From the NCBI GenBank assembly GCA_031002005.1, contig JARYHS010011408.1, positions 219,769,473-219,833,472 of the forward strand: DNA of 64,000 nt. The letters are read 5' to 3'. The stretch comes from Vandiemenella viatica. Taxonomy: Eukaryota; Arthropoda; Insecta; Orthoptera; Morabidae. Below are positions 1 through 11,799 of the stretch, piece by piece; within the stretch, counting starts at the first letter, position 1, and each line of letters begins with the position of its first letter. The position numbers and the translations under genes are program-made. The notes below the pieces were generated by a model, which worked only from the letters and a program-made list of their open reading frames with translations, made no database searches and was not told the DNA's origin.

Positions 1-734
1 AATGCGTTCTACACGTTATTTTTGAAGGGCTTACAAGGTATTTATATTTGATGAGGATGTTTCAGCTATATTTCAAGACACTATTATCGTAAACTCGAAG
101 AAATTAATTGACAGAACTCTGCGTCAACCGCTCGTTTTTGATGGGATTATAATCTTCTAAGAATATATGAAACAGTTATAGTTTGCAATGTATACGTTGA
201 GTAAAAGTATTAGCTCAATATAGAATGAGATGGGGGATTGCATCCAACCAGTGGAGATGCCAGGTTAAAAGTGATATTGAGTGAATGAGCGTTGGTTCTG
301 TGCTGTGGCATGAATGGCTTGTAGAGGTGTAGGGAGTCCCAACCCTGTGAAGAGGGGAGCCACAAGTTGTTAACATTGGCGACGCGTCCTCATCTGTAGG
401 CAGCCCACAACACACGCGCTCCCCCTGCCTTACCTGGTGCCCACTCCACTCCTAACGGCCACAGACAAATAAAATGGCCTTAAGCTGAAAACGCATTTCT
501 AAATACGTAACACGTTTCAGTATTATAATCAGTGCCCTTTACATTAAAAAAATCGTGGTATGTAATCTTATACATATATGTGTGTCCATAAATTTAACTC
601 TGCAGAGATTAATTATATAACAGCAGCTCAACTTAAAAAAAAAACCACAAACAACGAAAGAATTCTACAAAATCTTGACGATTAGAAACAAAATATGTAG
701 ATACTAATTGGGGGATTCTTTGGTCAAATATTTT
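1..734. other. unassigned AT-rich stretch
   Basis: I see no gene, repeat end or RNA here. Short open frames exist but lack any recognisable motif. The only G+C-richer part is about 340-470. Confidence 0.5.
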
Positions 735-1350
735 TAAGAACATGCGAGCTTTATGGTACAAAGTGATCAATGAGACAATTGCAACAAATGAGAAATTATT
801 CCGAATACACTTCAAAGCAACCGATAGATGTGAATTTTGCAGAAATATCGACTCACTTCTACTTCGTTTTCATTGTGGAGATGCATACCAAACATGGATG
901 AGGACAAAGCATGCTATAGCAACCCTTTTGAAGGTTCCATCGATGAATGTAGACACCAGCGTAGTACTACGAGAGATCAAGATAGCCCCACAAGAAAAAT
1001 ACAACTCGTGCATTTGGATACTAGGCCAAACCATCTTCTACATTCTCAGAACAAGACGAAGAATTTGGAACATTACTTGTCCACAGTAAAAATCAAGATG
1101 TTGATGATGAAAAGGTCAACAAAATACAAAGAAAATACTATCACCTCACAAGTTGCACGATGATAAACTATAAAATCTAATTTAAATACTTGTGCATATA
1201 CATCAAGGTTAAGAATGAGAGTCCAGTATCTTTGACTTATGATAGTTATATTTCTAATTAATTGTACTTAATTTTACTTAATATAAATGTAACACTTTTT
1301 TGTGAAAAAACAAATAAATAAATATGACTGATAATAATAATAAAAATACC
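735..1350 (+). pseudogene. LINE ORF2 C-terminal end with 3' UTR
   Basis: An open frame at 742-1089 reads as the C-terminal tail of a non-LTR retrotransposon polyprotein. It begins with LWYKVINETIATNEKLFRIH, followed by a CCHC-like knuckle (CEFC, then H and C near FHCG) and a W-rich segment before a natural stop. This module lies downstream of reverse transcriptase in several LINE clades. The following 260 bp is AT-rich and ends in AATAAATAAAT and ATAATAATAATAAAAAT, as expected for a LINE 3' end. The element is strongly 5'-truncated, with no reverse transcriptase. Clade is unknown; a host gene is unlikely. Confidence 0.55.
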
Positions 1351-1357
1351 TAGCGCA

Positions 1358-1760
1358 GCCACTGGTGTTTGTGTGTGGTAGTAGCATGGAGTCTTCCAAA
1401 GTGCACCAGGGTGGTTGCATGTCGGTACCTATAGGAGTTTCAGAAGTATGATGGTTGAAATCGGTTGACGGAAGGCATCTTCATATTTCGACTAAAGACA
1501 TCTGTGCTACTATATTTCAATCTGCAACCAAAAGTGCCCCATCGCGCACTATGGTAGTTGCATGTCTGTAGCAGTGGGGGCGTGGAAGGCATGGTGGTTG
1601 AAAGGGGTCGACGAGGGGCATTTTCATATATTAGACGAAAGACATTTGTGTCACTATATACTTCACTTTCCAGCCACAACTACCTGCCGGAAACCACTGG
1701 TGTTCATGTGTGGTCTTAGCCTCGAATCTTCCATCGTGCACTATGGTGGTTGTCGGTAGT
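1358..1760. repeat. short direct-repeat block
   Basis: The segment GCACYA(G/T)GGTRGTTGCATGTC occurs near 1403 and 1547 and again, shortened, near 1739. The intervening 140-bp units share CATATTTCGACTAAAGACAT-like and CATATATTAGACGAAAGACA-like blocks. A second block (CACTGGTGTTYRTGTGTGGT) flanks both sides at about 1360 and 1696. It is a degenerate duplication with no coding potential. Confidence 0.5.
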
Positions 1761-1839
1761 TATCAATAAAAATTCTTTACAAACACGAACGGAGTAGTGG
1801 GCACCATATAGTAAAATAAAAATTAGTGCCATACTAAAG

Positions 1840-1960
1840 CTTACATGAATTCTTTCTTCTCTCATGTCATTCGGAATTGGAATGCACAGATGAGAAAATA
1901 GTTTAAGTACCAAGCACCCTCTGACCCCAAAATTTTGTGCCCTGCCGAGTATGAATATAG
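1840..1960 (+). repeat. CR1-like LINE 3'-end fragment
   Basis: The block with TCATTCGGAATTGGAATGCA, AAGCACCCTCTG and GAGTATGAATATAGATG matches the 3' ends at 27,231-27,445 and 37,010-37,140. The family member at 16 kb ends in GATGTA repeats. This is a 5'-truncated dead copy with no coding sequence. Confidence 0.5.
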
Positions 1961-1989
1961 ATGGGTTGTAAGGGATTGAAAAAGACTAT

Positions 1990-2465
1990 AGTAGCCTCTT
2001 CAAACCATGTCGACCTCACCTTCACGTGGTGCACACCGTTTCCACGGACGCAGCTCTGCCAACTGAATTATTACCGGTATAAGGATCCTCCTACTGATTG
2101 CCAACGGCCTTCTGAAAGGAAAGGTAGAAGAGTTAGGAGCGGCCTAGGGCACTCTCTTACCCTTGGGGTTAGAAACTGCCCCTAGAGGTTGATGAATCTG
2201 GAATGATCGATGGCATGAGGGTGCTGAAGGCAATGGGAAGCCACTGATTTAAAGACCAAAATTGTATCCTGTGGATATGTAATTCTTCCAAGTTACATAT
2301 GGAATGATGGCTTCTTCCTGTGGAAAATGCTTCTGATGTAAAATATTCCTCCAATCGGATTTCCGAGTGGAGACTACTCAGAATGTACAGAAACATTCCA
2401 CGAGTTGGAGCGTGGAATGTTAGAAATCCGAATAGGGCAGGAAGATTAGAAAACTTAAGAAGGAG
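1990..2465 (+). pseudogene. RTE-like LINE 5' end with start of APE endonuclease
   Basis: Reading 2405-2455 gives WNVRNPNRAGRLENLRR, the signature start of the apurinic-type endonuclease of RTE/BovB-like and related LINEs (usual form: a WNVRTL..GKLENL pattern). The 400 bp upstream has the look of the 5' UTR of such elements, including GGCAATGGGAAGCCACTGAT. The frame stops soon after (GGAGATGAATTTATAG). Only the first part of the protein survives; the endonuclease catalytic residues and the reverse transcriptase are absent. LINE fragments at 36.1 and 54.3-55.8 kb may be from the same broad group. Confidence 0.5.
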
Positions 2466-2504
2466 ATGAATTTATAGCTCTTGGCCACGAGGGTAAAATA
2501 GTGT

Positions 2505-3712
2505 GTGTTTCAATTTGATGTAGCATCCTGTTTAAGGTAATTTCTCGTTTAACACGATTGATGTCAAATACTTGCAGGATTTCGACGTGGTTTAGATTAA
2601 CGTATTGCTCATGGAGACGTCTGTAAGATAGGGTATGTTTAATTTTCATACGATTTCTGAAAGCAGATATATTTACAACATTAGTATGAATTTATATTGA
2701 ACGCTATTGGCTCAAAACAACTGATCGAATTTTTCTGGGTTTAGGTTAATGTACAGCCCGTGATCCCACAGGTAAAATAGGATGTTGTAACACCCCGACT
2801 GTAATTAGGGCTGGGAATTGACCAGTTAAATGTTCGATCATTAAATCAAGCTTCTGCTCATCCGCACAGTAACATAACACTCACCTCAAATCTCAGTCTG
2901 GTTCGATCACTATCCGGTCGCCTTTGTATAATTACACTAACTTGATCAGGTCACTTACTGGCAGCTTGATGATATTTAGTTGCTGAAACACATGTGACAA
3001 CTACATGCTACCATTGACAACGACGAAGTTGTTCACACAATTACATTTTATTTGAACATTTTATCAATCACATATACAGTTGCCAAGTAATACCACTTAA
3101 TTCAAGTGATATCCAATTTCGTCACCAAACAGGTTCGTAATTAGGAAGCTTCTTTACACACTAACTTACTAAACAATACCGTCAGACACTGTTCATCACT
3201 CACAAGCGCGATTATTTTATTCCGACGCGTACTTCGAGGCCCTTAATAACAGTAAACTAACACGTAATTCACAGTTCCACATTCTGCTCACTAATATACT
3301 TCATGTTATTTACACGATTGCCTACCATTAATCTGTTCAATTACTTTGCGGACTAGTATGCTGCCGCTCACTTAACTCGTCCATACAACTCTAACTCAAC
3401 CAACTTGAATTCTGCGACCCTAAACTATCTGGACTGGTATTGATATTCTGCGATACTGTTTTCCCTGTCTCGTTACAAGTTTCATTTGGATTTGATATCA
3501 AAAAATGAGAATTTAAGTACAATTATTTTTTGAATGCGAATCATGCAAAAACTAATATTCAGATTTTGATGCAGTTTGTAGCCTTTTATCCCGCCGTTAA
3601 AACGTTGCATGTTTAAATTTGATGCTATATCGTAAAATTGATACGATAATTTCTGTGTGAACGCCATTGACACAAAATCTACTGATTTTGATACGGTTTT
3701 GATTAATGTACA
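2505..3712. repeat. two diverged direct repeats flanking 0.7 kb of unassigned sequence
   Basis: Two segments, ending at about 2,762 and 3,711, share TGAACGCYATTGRC, CAAAA(C/T)..ACTGAT and TTAATGTACAGCCCG in the same order. They lie about 950 bp apart in direct orientation. The 2,770-3,480 interior is AT-rich with no gene that I recognise. It could be an element bounded by long direct repeats or simply two copies of one interspersed repeat. Confidence 0.35.
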
Positions 3713-3849
3713 GCCCGGGTAACATATGATTTGCAGGGAGGCACAGAAAGAACGTCCTTTTTGAAAATAGGAAGAAAAAACTATTAAATTTAAAGTCGTT
3801 TGATTTCTTACAATAAAAATTTACATAATGTAATTTAATTTTTTGAAGA

Positions 3850-5060
3850 TCAAATAATGGAGATGAAGTCCTTGGTGGTTAAGACACTCAACCAATTGGG
3901 CTCGAACGTTTTTGAAAAACCTTCTTAAGTGTTTCTTTTGAAATGGATTCCATTTCTTACTGAATATTAGGCTTCAATTGTCGCAACGTAGTCGGAATAT
4001 TTGAGTCTATCTTACTTTTGAAGGGACCCTAGTTTGTTGACTTAAATCGTGGCTACACAGGACCGGGATATGTCACCCATCCGCGAAATCAGTTTTTTAG
4101 GAAACATATCCCTTACCACGTGCATGCTTTAATTTGAATTGTGACATATGGCTCCATCCTGCTGAAACCAAGTGTTCCTGTTGCAAACTTGCGATTGATA
4201 TAATTTAGCGGTTTCTGTTCTGCCGCAATTATCTTCAAACAAAAAACGGCCAGATGACATTCCAGCCCACACCGTAACCTTTGGCGAATGCAGCGGCTTC
4301 TGGTGTTATAAACGAGGATTCTCTGCAGCCCAGTACCGGCAGTTACGCATATTTATAAAACCATTTACATATAAATGAGCTTCAACAGAGAAAGTAATGT
4401 TATTGAAGTCAGTGAAGGCGTCGAACATTTCTTTTGCAAAATTTAATCTCGATTCAAAGCCTGCATGCTTTAATTCTTGCACTAATTGAATCTTAGAGAG
4501 CGTCCATAAACCACGTAGCTCCATTTTGGACTCCTATGAAAACCCCCCTCCCCCCCCCCACGTAGCCCTACGTGGCTTTTGCCTCTCTCCTCCCCCCCCC
4601 CTCTCCCTACCACGTAGCACGTAGCTTTTTTCCCTTTTGATTCCACAAGATATTTTGTATTGTTTTCTCCTTTTAGCCTATTGTAAATTATATACGGAGA
4701 TAATTAAATGACGGAAATAAATATTCACATGCAGTTGTGTGTTCTGTACCTCATTTTAACTGTGAAAAATGTTATGAAAGGAAAGCTACGTGGCCAGGCT
4801 CGGAAACAACCCCTCTCTCCACGTATCCTTCCAGCCAATCTCCCACCTCCCCTCCCCCTGTACTGATCCACGTAGTTTATGCACGCTGCCTTATAGGGAT
4901 CCAATTTCATATCGAGGTGCAGAATTCGCTGCAACGTGGATCTAGACACACCTAGAGCAGAGGAAGATTTACGAGTCGACATTCTTGGATTTGCTGAATT
5001 GTTTCGTCGGAGCGCATAATCTTTTTGTGACCTTGAGGCCGCGTTTTTTGTGTTGATCAT
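3850..5060 (-). pseudogene. mariner transposase pseudogene
   Basis: The N-terminal part (5,056 to about 4,894) holds a helix-turn-helix-like segment, ALGVSRSTLQRILHLDMK. After the MITE the frame resumes with KIQLVQELKHAGFESRLNFA and a block matching the usual SDEAHF motif as SVEAHLYVNG, so one catalytic aspartate position is changed. Further down the minus strand come WFQQDGAICHNS (second aspartate), MFPKKLISRMGD and a C-terminus near 3,860, with stops and frameshifts between. These blocks, in this order, define IS630/Tc1/mariner transposases of the arthropod mariner type that cut and paste at TA sites. The copy is inactive. Confidence 0.7.
4496..4890. mobile_element. Harbinger-type MITE inserted in mariner
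   Basis: The ends are inverted repeats: GAGAGCGTCCATAAACCACG on the left and, from the right on the other strand, GGCAGCGTGCATAAACTACG. A 3-bp TTA/TAA duplication flanks it (4,493-4,495 and 4,891-4,893). Removing the insert restores the mariner reading from PYK to KIQLV exactly, which fixes the boundaries. TAA duplication and GG-type ends fit PIF/Harbinger. The interior has C-rich runs and repeated CACGTAG motifs and codes for nothing. A related copy is at 30,175-30,536 and a left end at 12,731. Confidence 0.7.
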
Positions 5061-5345
5061 GTTCTTTCGAATCTCTCGACTCAGTGCTTGATTAAATTAG
5101 TGCTCGGACACTCACTGTTATGCCATAGATCGAATTTGATACCGGAAAGGCGTCGGGCAGTCACCAAAGATCGAAGGTTCTCGTAATAGGGGCTGTTCTC
5201 CCGTGTAGCGACTCTTAGTTACTAAAATTGCAATGACCGTGCTACGCACTGATACCTCCCGCGCACCCCTCCGTTATAACGTTCAGAAATTAGCGTGGTT
5301 TCAAAAATGAATTTCTTTTTGGTCCATCCTGTATTTCATTGTTAT

Positions 5346-5412
5346 GAAATCTGGATGGCAGGACGGAATTCGAACCTGCGTCCTCTCGAATTCGAGGCTA
5401 AAACGTTCACAT
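5346..5412 (-). repeat. SINE1 fragment (box B region)
   Basis: On the minus strand it reads GAGGACGCAGGTTCGAATTC followed by GATTTCAT, the box B and early body of the main SINE family of this window. It is a truncated, inactive piece. Confidence 0.5.
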
Positions 5413-6990
5413 TCAAGTTATTGGCAAAATAACCTCCAGAATTCCTAGTTAACTTATCATTTTACACTAAAGGTAAAAGTAGAGCTATCGTCAAGTGAAC
5501 ACAAGGTGCATGCCTTCATCCCATACAGCGAAACAAGAATCTTCGTCCTGTTGTTAAATTGAAATGAGGAGAGATTTGGTTTCAATTTTTTGTTTTGCTA
5601 TCACGTTCTATTGGTTCCGGTTTCTTCAAAATCAGTACCCTCTCCTTGACTTTGAGTGTCATGTCTATCTTTCAAAGAGTTTGTTTCTTATCTCGAACGA
5701 AACATGGAAAAGGTCTCGTACGATAAATGGTTTATTCAAGGAATATATCGAAAACCGATTTGATAAGAAAATCTGTCACAAAGCAAACTATTCCTACTTT
5801 ATTGGCTCCTGTAACAATTAAAATATCGCAATAAAGATTATGAAGAAAAGCACTCTGATAGACGCCCTGAAATTCGGGTCCAAAGACTTGTGCCGCCGCT
5901 CTTAAGCATTCGTTGCGGACACTGACTGTAGGAGAACAATAGGAAGCAAGTGGACACCGCTGAATCGTAATTCGGGAGTGCGCCAGAACAACCGACTCCA
6001 GACAGACAGTCAGCGCATTAGAGACTCGTCTGAAGTAAAACCAGAGTCGACTTCTATGGCCAAAATGTAAGCATGTTACGAACTGGAGCCACAGGTATCG
6101 GCTTCGAATGTGAAAGTTGATATAACTACGTTCTATGGTTTGTGATACCTTTCGGTTTGTTGTTTTGTGACGTTTGATGCAGTAGTGGAATGATGAAAAC
6201 CATTACATTAGAAACTTCAGCTTCCTCACCAAGTGGAATTATAAAGTTAACAAAAATTTTATGAATATACACTGTTTGTTCATTTTATAGCATTCTCAAT
6301 TGTTTCCCAGCTATCCATTACTTTATTAAAGGTCTTTTTATGTACAGTTTTCACTACTTAATTTCGCAATGATGATAGGGCGTAAAATAAATGTTTATTC
6401 CTGTTTCTCCGCTTAAAATATCTACGAAATTTTTATATTTTTTTATAGAATTAACAGCAAAAAAACACTACGCACTTCTTTCAGAAGCCTGAATCATATG
6501 TGATCGGGGCTCATGGAAGAAGCCTCTGTAGAAGACAGAATCATGCTATGAATAACTACTGCAACCGAAATATCGGATATAATCTCTCTACGTGCAAAGT
6601 TTTCATACTATGCATTTGACATATGTGCATAAATGAGACGAATGTTCTCTCTGAAATTTGAATATATACATAAAAAATAAAAAAAACATCGATATGCACT
6701 AGGGTGATCCTCATTTTTCAACCACATTATTTTTAAGGTCTCACCATTCCAGTTTTTTCTAATTGACTTAAATCCGATTCCATTTCAAAAAAAATTGGTC
6801 ATATGCAAGTCTCTAACTGGGGAAGTTACTATATTTTCACTAACTGAATGAAAAAATTTAATACTATATTAGGTACTGTATATAAATAAACAAAATCATA
6901 CAAATACACAGTAAAATATATTTCTCAAAATAAGTCGTCAACACTTAAAATACAGGTACCAACTTTTTGATACAGTCGAAGCCTACATAC
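5413..6990. other. unassigned AT-rich stretch
   Basis: An 85-codon open frame at 5,564-5,821 has a hydrophobic start, but no family motif and no gene context, so I do not call it. The rest is AT-rich without a recognisable repeat end. Confidence 0.4.
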
Positions 6991-7195
6991 CCTGTTCACC
7001 CTCAAGTGGCGGCTCAAGGTCATATTCCCCTTGCCCCGCTCTTCACCTCACCTCCCCCTCCCTTGCCTACACCTCCCAGCAGTCCGCTAAGTGCAGGCAG
7101 GCGGGTGCTGTTTCCCCTTCGCATGAAGCGGTAAGGGCAGTGGAGTGGGGATGGAGCAGACTTACCTTGCGCCGCCTCTGTTAACTGAAAGCACT
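6990..7195. mobile_element. small inverted-repeat element
   Basis: The left arm has GTGGCGGCTCAAGGTCA; the right arm, read on the other strand, has GTTAACAGAGGCGGCGCAAG. Both run into C-rich tracts. The right arm recurs in opposite orientation at 12,669-12,735 (GTTAACAAAGGCGGTTCAAG), showing that this is a mobile repeat. The class is unknown and no protein is encoded. Confidence 0.45.
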
Positions 7196-7854
7196 ATAGT
7201 GCTGTGACAGCACTGCATCAAATAGAAGAAGAATAAAAGCTACTTGTGTTTCACTAGAACAAAAAATTGAAACAGATCTCTTGCAGGCACTAAATATATC
7301 AATTGGTTTTAAAATCTGCTTTTGAAGTGTGTATCCTTACATCATCTGGACTTAGGGTTGCCACCGTTACATTTATCTTTTAAAGGGTAAAATAAAAAAA
7401 ATATTTTTTAATTTAGATACTTATTAATACATATATTTTTACGCTTCCGGAACTAGGGATTAATTTTTTTTTTATTTCAAAATGTTATAGCTGGTACCAC
7501 ATTCTACATCTGGAATTATAAATAAATGACCAACACATTTTTAATTAAATTTCAGGATTGTCTGAGTCTCCATTTTGCATTCATTTCATTTCTTCATAAG
7601 CACTAATCTGTCGTTTTGAAATTAATAAGCACAAGAGCGCTCTGTTCCTTAAATTGTATCGGTTGGGACAGTGCGTCAGATGACAAAATTCCCGACATCA
7701 CGGCAACAGACATCCTACATTGCCGGGAAAAAAGGTCAAAACCGAACAAATCCATGATTTGAAAGGATAGGCCCAAGGTTTAGTCAAAAATTATTTTGCA
7801 TATTGTTGAAAATTTTATGATAAATGTAACGATTTAAATTTTGCATGTCTTATA
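7196..7854. other. unassigned AT-rich stretch
   Basis: I see no coding frame, repeat terminus or RNA motif. Confidence 0.5.
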
Positions 7855-8560
7855 CAGGGTGATTCCGCGATGATGTTACAGACTTTCAGGGATGATGGAG
7901 GAGGGTAAATGTATCAATTTGAGGTAAGGGCTCTGCTCCGTAAACGACCGACTCTAAAGTTATAAGCGAAAATCTACTCAAGTTCTGCCTTACCCTCGCG
8001 CAGTGCTCAAACTAAGGACCCCATCTTGCCAACCCTTATCATGACAAACAGAATACTCCTCAATACCAACTGATAATTTCCCCTGTTGCTTGAGTAGTAA
8101 CATGTCGTTAGACCCTAGGTCTACAGTGCAGTAATAATGAATTCCACTTACCTGCACAAATTTCACAAGCTGCTACGTTTACTGCAGTTGTTCAGAATCG
8201 CGTCACCCAGCGTCGATGCAAGCATGGCATCGTCACACAAAGTTCTGTCGTATCCGTTCTAACATCTCCGGAGTCGTTTTAACAGTGTTGCAGACATTGT
8301 ACACCAAGATTACTCATATCAGTCGACAGTACGTCATCTGCATTGGATTAGTTGAGTTATTATCCAATCTCTACACCTACTGTAAGTGCTCGTCGGGTTT
8401 TCCTACACTACATTCTTAACAACGACAGTACCGGTCCACTATCAAAGGTTATCAGAAGGATTTCCGCTTATAACTTTCAATTAGGTCGATTTCGGACCAG
8501 GATAAATTTATTCTTACTATCATCTCTGAACGTTTGTAACATCATCACGGAATCATGCTG
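7855..8560. mobile_element. TA-target TIR element (mariner-like, non-autonomous)
   Basis: The left end, CAGGGTGATTCCGCGATGAT after a TATA, is matched on the right by the complement of CATCATCACGGAATCA. Similarity extends inward for about 150 bp in patches (TTATAAGCGRAAATC on both arms). The right outermost bases have decayed. The CAGGGTGATT terminus and apparent TA target suggest Tc1/mariner. Open frames inside are short and show no transposase motif. Confidence 0.55.
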
Positions 8561-9254
8561 CATTGTAATTATTCAAATTAAATGCAGTGAATTGTATCAT
8601 TAAATATTTCCATTTCGGATCCCATTTTCAATAACATGATAATTTTGCTGAGTTATGAAATCATAAAGAAATTTACTTTATCTAACTATTATTAGAGTAA
8701 ATTATTTCGTTGAAGAAGAAGGTTTATCTCATTAGAAACCAATGCGACTAATGAATAATCCCTTTGCTTCCGGGTAGTTTAACATGAGAGTGAATCATAA
8801 AGTTCTCCTACAATGGACGACCTGAATCTGTGTGACAGTGGCGTCCCGTTACGCCTTTATGAGAGCGTCTTCCTGGAGGTGCACCTAACTTTCTCCGAGA
8901 TGAGGCATAACAAGTGGTCGTATTTCAGACGCACCGGACATCTGCATACAGTAGCGAGCTGTCGACGGCCGCTGGGCTGGTCTTTGTCCGGCGGATGTGC
9001 CTGCGACATTCAGCTGAGATGCACAACACGTTACACCGAGCGCTGTCGTAACGCCCAACACCTGCCGTCTGTCGCTTATGGTCAATGGGCTATGCGTCCG
9101 GTTGCCGAGGTAAGCCTTTGTCTTTTGGGTGGAACATAATTCACCTCCAGAAGTAAAGTTATCTCCTAACCTAACGTCTCCATTCGACAGATGAATCATG
9201 ATCAACAGCGTAGTACTCTCACTCCGTACACATTACAGAGAAGTTTGGGATACA
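8561..9254. other. unassigned stretch, G+C-rich after 8,815
   Basis: From about 8,815 the base composition rises and CpG is frequent. Overlapping open frames exist on both strands, but none carries a domain I recognise. Confidence 0.4.
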
Positions 9255-10865
9255 GTGTATAGGGACGCGCACACTATAGCGGGCCGCATCACATCGCGTA
9301 GCATCGCATTGAGCGAAAATGCTGCAACGCACATCCGGACGCAGCGAGTCGCATTTCTTTTATTATCGCCGCTTTCGGTTCTCGACGATATTTCAGCCGC
9401 TCTGCACTGCAAATGGACACATCAGAAAAAGAATTCTTAATTTAATATATTCATTGAAGAAGAAGAAAATCAAGCAGTAAAGGCAATCGGTTTAATTTAA
9501 AAAGGAATTTTCCGTATTTCTTAGGCACATTATATGGCAAACATGTTATAACAGTTCTACCGAATTGCAAGTCTCTTTATTTTTAATGCAGAAAAATTAT
9601 TTGTTTCATGGTTTTATTAGCCCTTGCAGTTACTGAATACCGTTTTGGTATTTTGGTCGTCGGAGTATTGGGAAAAAAATTAAGATTGCAAAACATTTAG
9701 CCACAACAATTTAGGTGAGGCAATGGCTGCAGGAAAACTGAATTTGCAAGTTGACAACTGAGATAAAACACAGTGTGTAATAGTAGTGGATGAAGCTTTT
9801 CCCCTTTCGAGATGAAGCTTATTCCAGAATATCAGATAAAATGAAATGAAGACAAACAAAGTTTCAATTACAGGCTCAATAAAGTATGGAGTGTGGTCGA
9901 TAACTGCTTTGGTTTTATAGGTAGAAGGTTTCAAATCTACGAAATGTCGGTGTTACCTAATAATATAAATAAAGTAATACTAGCCACGTGCTGCATTCAT
10001 AACCTTTTGATTAACGATATCTGAATTGGGCTGCAGAACACAAGAACGATAATGACAACAAAGAAATTTCAATATTTGACTTACATCTAGGTTACATCAG
10101 AAATAATTAAGATTTGGAATAATTTCACAAAATATTTTTAAACAAAAACTGGCTATGTTAATTGACAACACGAAGCTTTAAAGCCGGATTCAAATAAAGT
10201 GATAGAAAATTATAATACCCATATAAAATCAACAAAAAATAAAATAAAAAACATGAAATTATACCTGGTTGTTTTAATTAGTTTCCTGTTTCCTCCTACA
10301 TGTTTTTTTTTTTTATTATTATTACATTTTGCGTCTTGTAAATCATAAAACTCTTTGAAAGTCATTACTAATGAGATGCAGTGCTCTTTATCCATTATGT
10401 TTGAATAGTTTAAGTTAAAACATACAAGCAAAGAACAAGTGAGCATGAGCGAGGAATTTTATAATTATTTCATCTTTATTAAAGTTCATAAAGTAATAAA
10501 ATTTTCAGATTGAAATTACTACTATTTTTAAAAAAAAATCATCCACCATCCTGCGTGCAAATTTGCAGCCAATTTTGTTGAAGCAATGCAGTTAATTCAC
10601 AGAAATATCACACATGTTACAAAAGTCAGTGAGTACTGTTGGAGCTCCTATCGCAAACCTGTTCGCGACTGAGCGCATCAGGGTGCACAGGCGGAAAAAT
10701 ACGCCTAGGGAAGCGATCCGACAATGCGGTGCGACGCGGCCCGCCGCGCCCCGACACGACCCGCCTGTTGTGTGCGTTACCCCATTAGAACCAGTGTAAA
10801 CGATTGCTGACGCACTTCTGCGATGCGATGCGGCCCGCCCTAGTGAGCGCGTACCTTATGCATCT
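9255..10865. mobile_element. putative TIR element with GATGCGGCCCGC ends
   Basis: Near 9,260-9,320 the minus strand reads GATGTGATGCGGCCCGCTAT then AGTGTGCGCGT. Near 10,818-10,855 the plus strand reads GATGCGATGCGGCCCGCCCT then AGTGAGCGCGT. The two are inverted and point outward, as TIRs would. The AT-rich interior (9,450-10,600) shows no transposase. Exact termini and target duplication are unresolved. Confidence 0.4.
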
Positions 10866-11015
10866 GGTGCACAATCTGGCGATTTGCAATTACGCACTAT
10901 CACCCTGCAGGCCAAGTCTTGATGATGAAATTATTTCCCATCACCAACAATCGAACAACTTAACCCCGTTCTCGACGCCGGACAACATCACGGCACCGGA
11001 ACAACCTGTTTTTTT

Positions 11016-11246
11016 ATGGCTTTATGCTTCGTCGATGTCGAGATTATTAGAGGCGGGAAAGGTCTGGGAGAAATGAACGGGAAAGAATTCGACCATGACA
11101 TTTTTAAGGAAGCATCCCGGCATTTGCCTGGAATGATTTGGATAAACCATGGCAAACCCAAATCTGGATGTCCAGACGAGGATTCGAATCCGCGTCCACC
11201 AGAATGCGAGGCCAGAAAGTTAACCGTTCACCCAAAACACTCGGTC
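11016..11246 (-). repeat. SINE1 copy, tail subfamily A
   Basis: Read on the minus strand it has a tRNA-like head ending CGCGGATTCGAATCC, then a body with GATTTGGG, CCATGG and GGATGCTTCC, and the tail TCTAATAATCTCGACATCGA of subfamily A. Diverged and presumably inactive. Confidence 0.65.
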
Positions 11247-11389
11247 GCAACAACCTGAAAGAAATGAATGGCGCATTACATTATTGGGCGGGATACCTCG
11301 AAGGATAGTCGGCCGCCGATTTAACAGAGTTTTGATTTGCTACGCATAACCTACCCGAGTAGTCCTACCGGGTAAAGTGAAAATACAGT

Positions 11390-11578
11390 TTAATGTGGAA
11401 TCCGAACCACGGAAGCGTTCTGGCGTACTTCACATTACACAGTAAGCTGTGCCAGAGGTGATAGTTGGGTTAAGGGCCGTTAAAAATCCCCATCCAGAAA
11501 GGGAATTTAACCGGGCACCTAAGATTTCCAGTCAAACGACTTTACCACTGAGCCAACAGACCGCTCGCCGCAACAGCC
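11390..11578 (-). repeat. SINE2 copy
   Basis: The minus strand starts GAGCGGTCTGTTGGCTCAGT, a tRNA A-box-like head. The body carries GTGGTTCGGATTCCACATTA, diagnostic of a second tRNA-derived family also seen at 32.1, 47.0, 47.4 and 48.1 kb. Confidence 0.55.
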
Positions 11579-11799
11579 TGAACCAGTGGGATGGGTGATA
11601 TATTTTGAGATAGTGGGTTGAGAAAATTCAGCCGTCCCAGCCGAGCATAAATCTCAATAGCAGAACAACTCACATGTGATCGCTGTAGTTGCGCGCGTTA
11701 GGACATCACTATGGAACGTTGAGGTACAAGGGAATAGGTTGGAGTACACGTCTCCACGTAATGGCCATTTGCATTGCGGGTTTAGGTGACAAGTTATGG

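Larger units (their letters stand above)
3830..5332 (-). mobile_element. degenerate mariner transposon
   Basis: The right terminus reads, on the minus strand, ACAGGATGGACCAAAAAGAA from about 5,332, a mariner-type end next to a TA. The transposase remnant occupies 3,850-5,060 on the minus strand. The left terminus was not found near 3,720-3,830 and may be lost. The element is interrupted by a 395-bp MITE at 4,496-4,890. Confidence 0.6.

Noticed and set aside
4540..4610. C-rich runs as an i-motif or promoter
   Set aside because: They are a shared part of the MITE family interior and carry no promoter signs.
5564..5821. 85-codon frame with hydrophobic N-terminus
   Set aside because: No family motif, no promoter or splice context, and chance frames of this size are expected.
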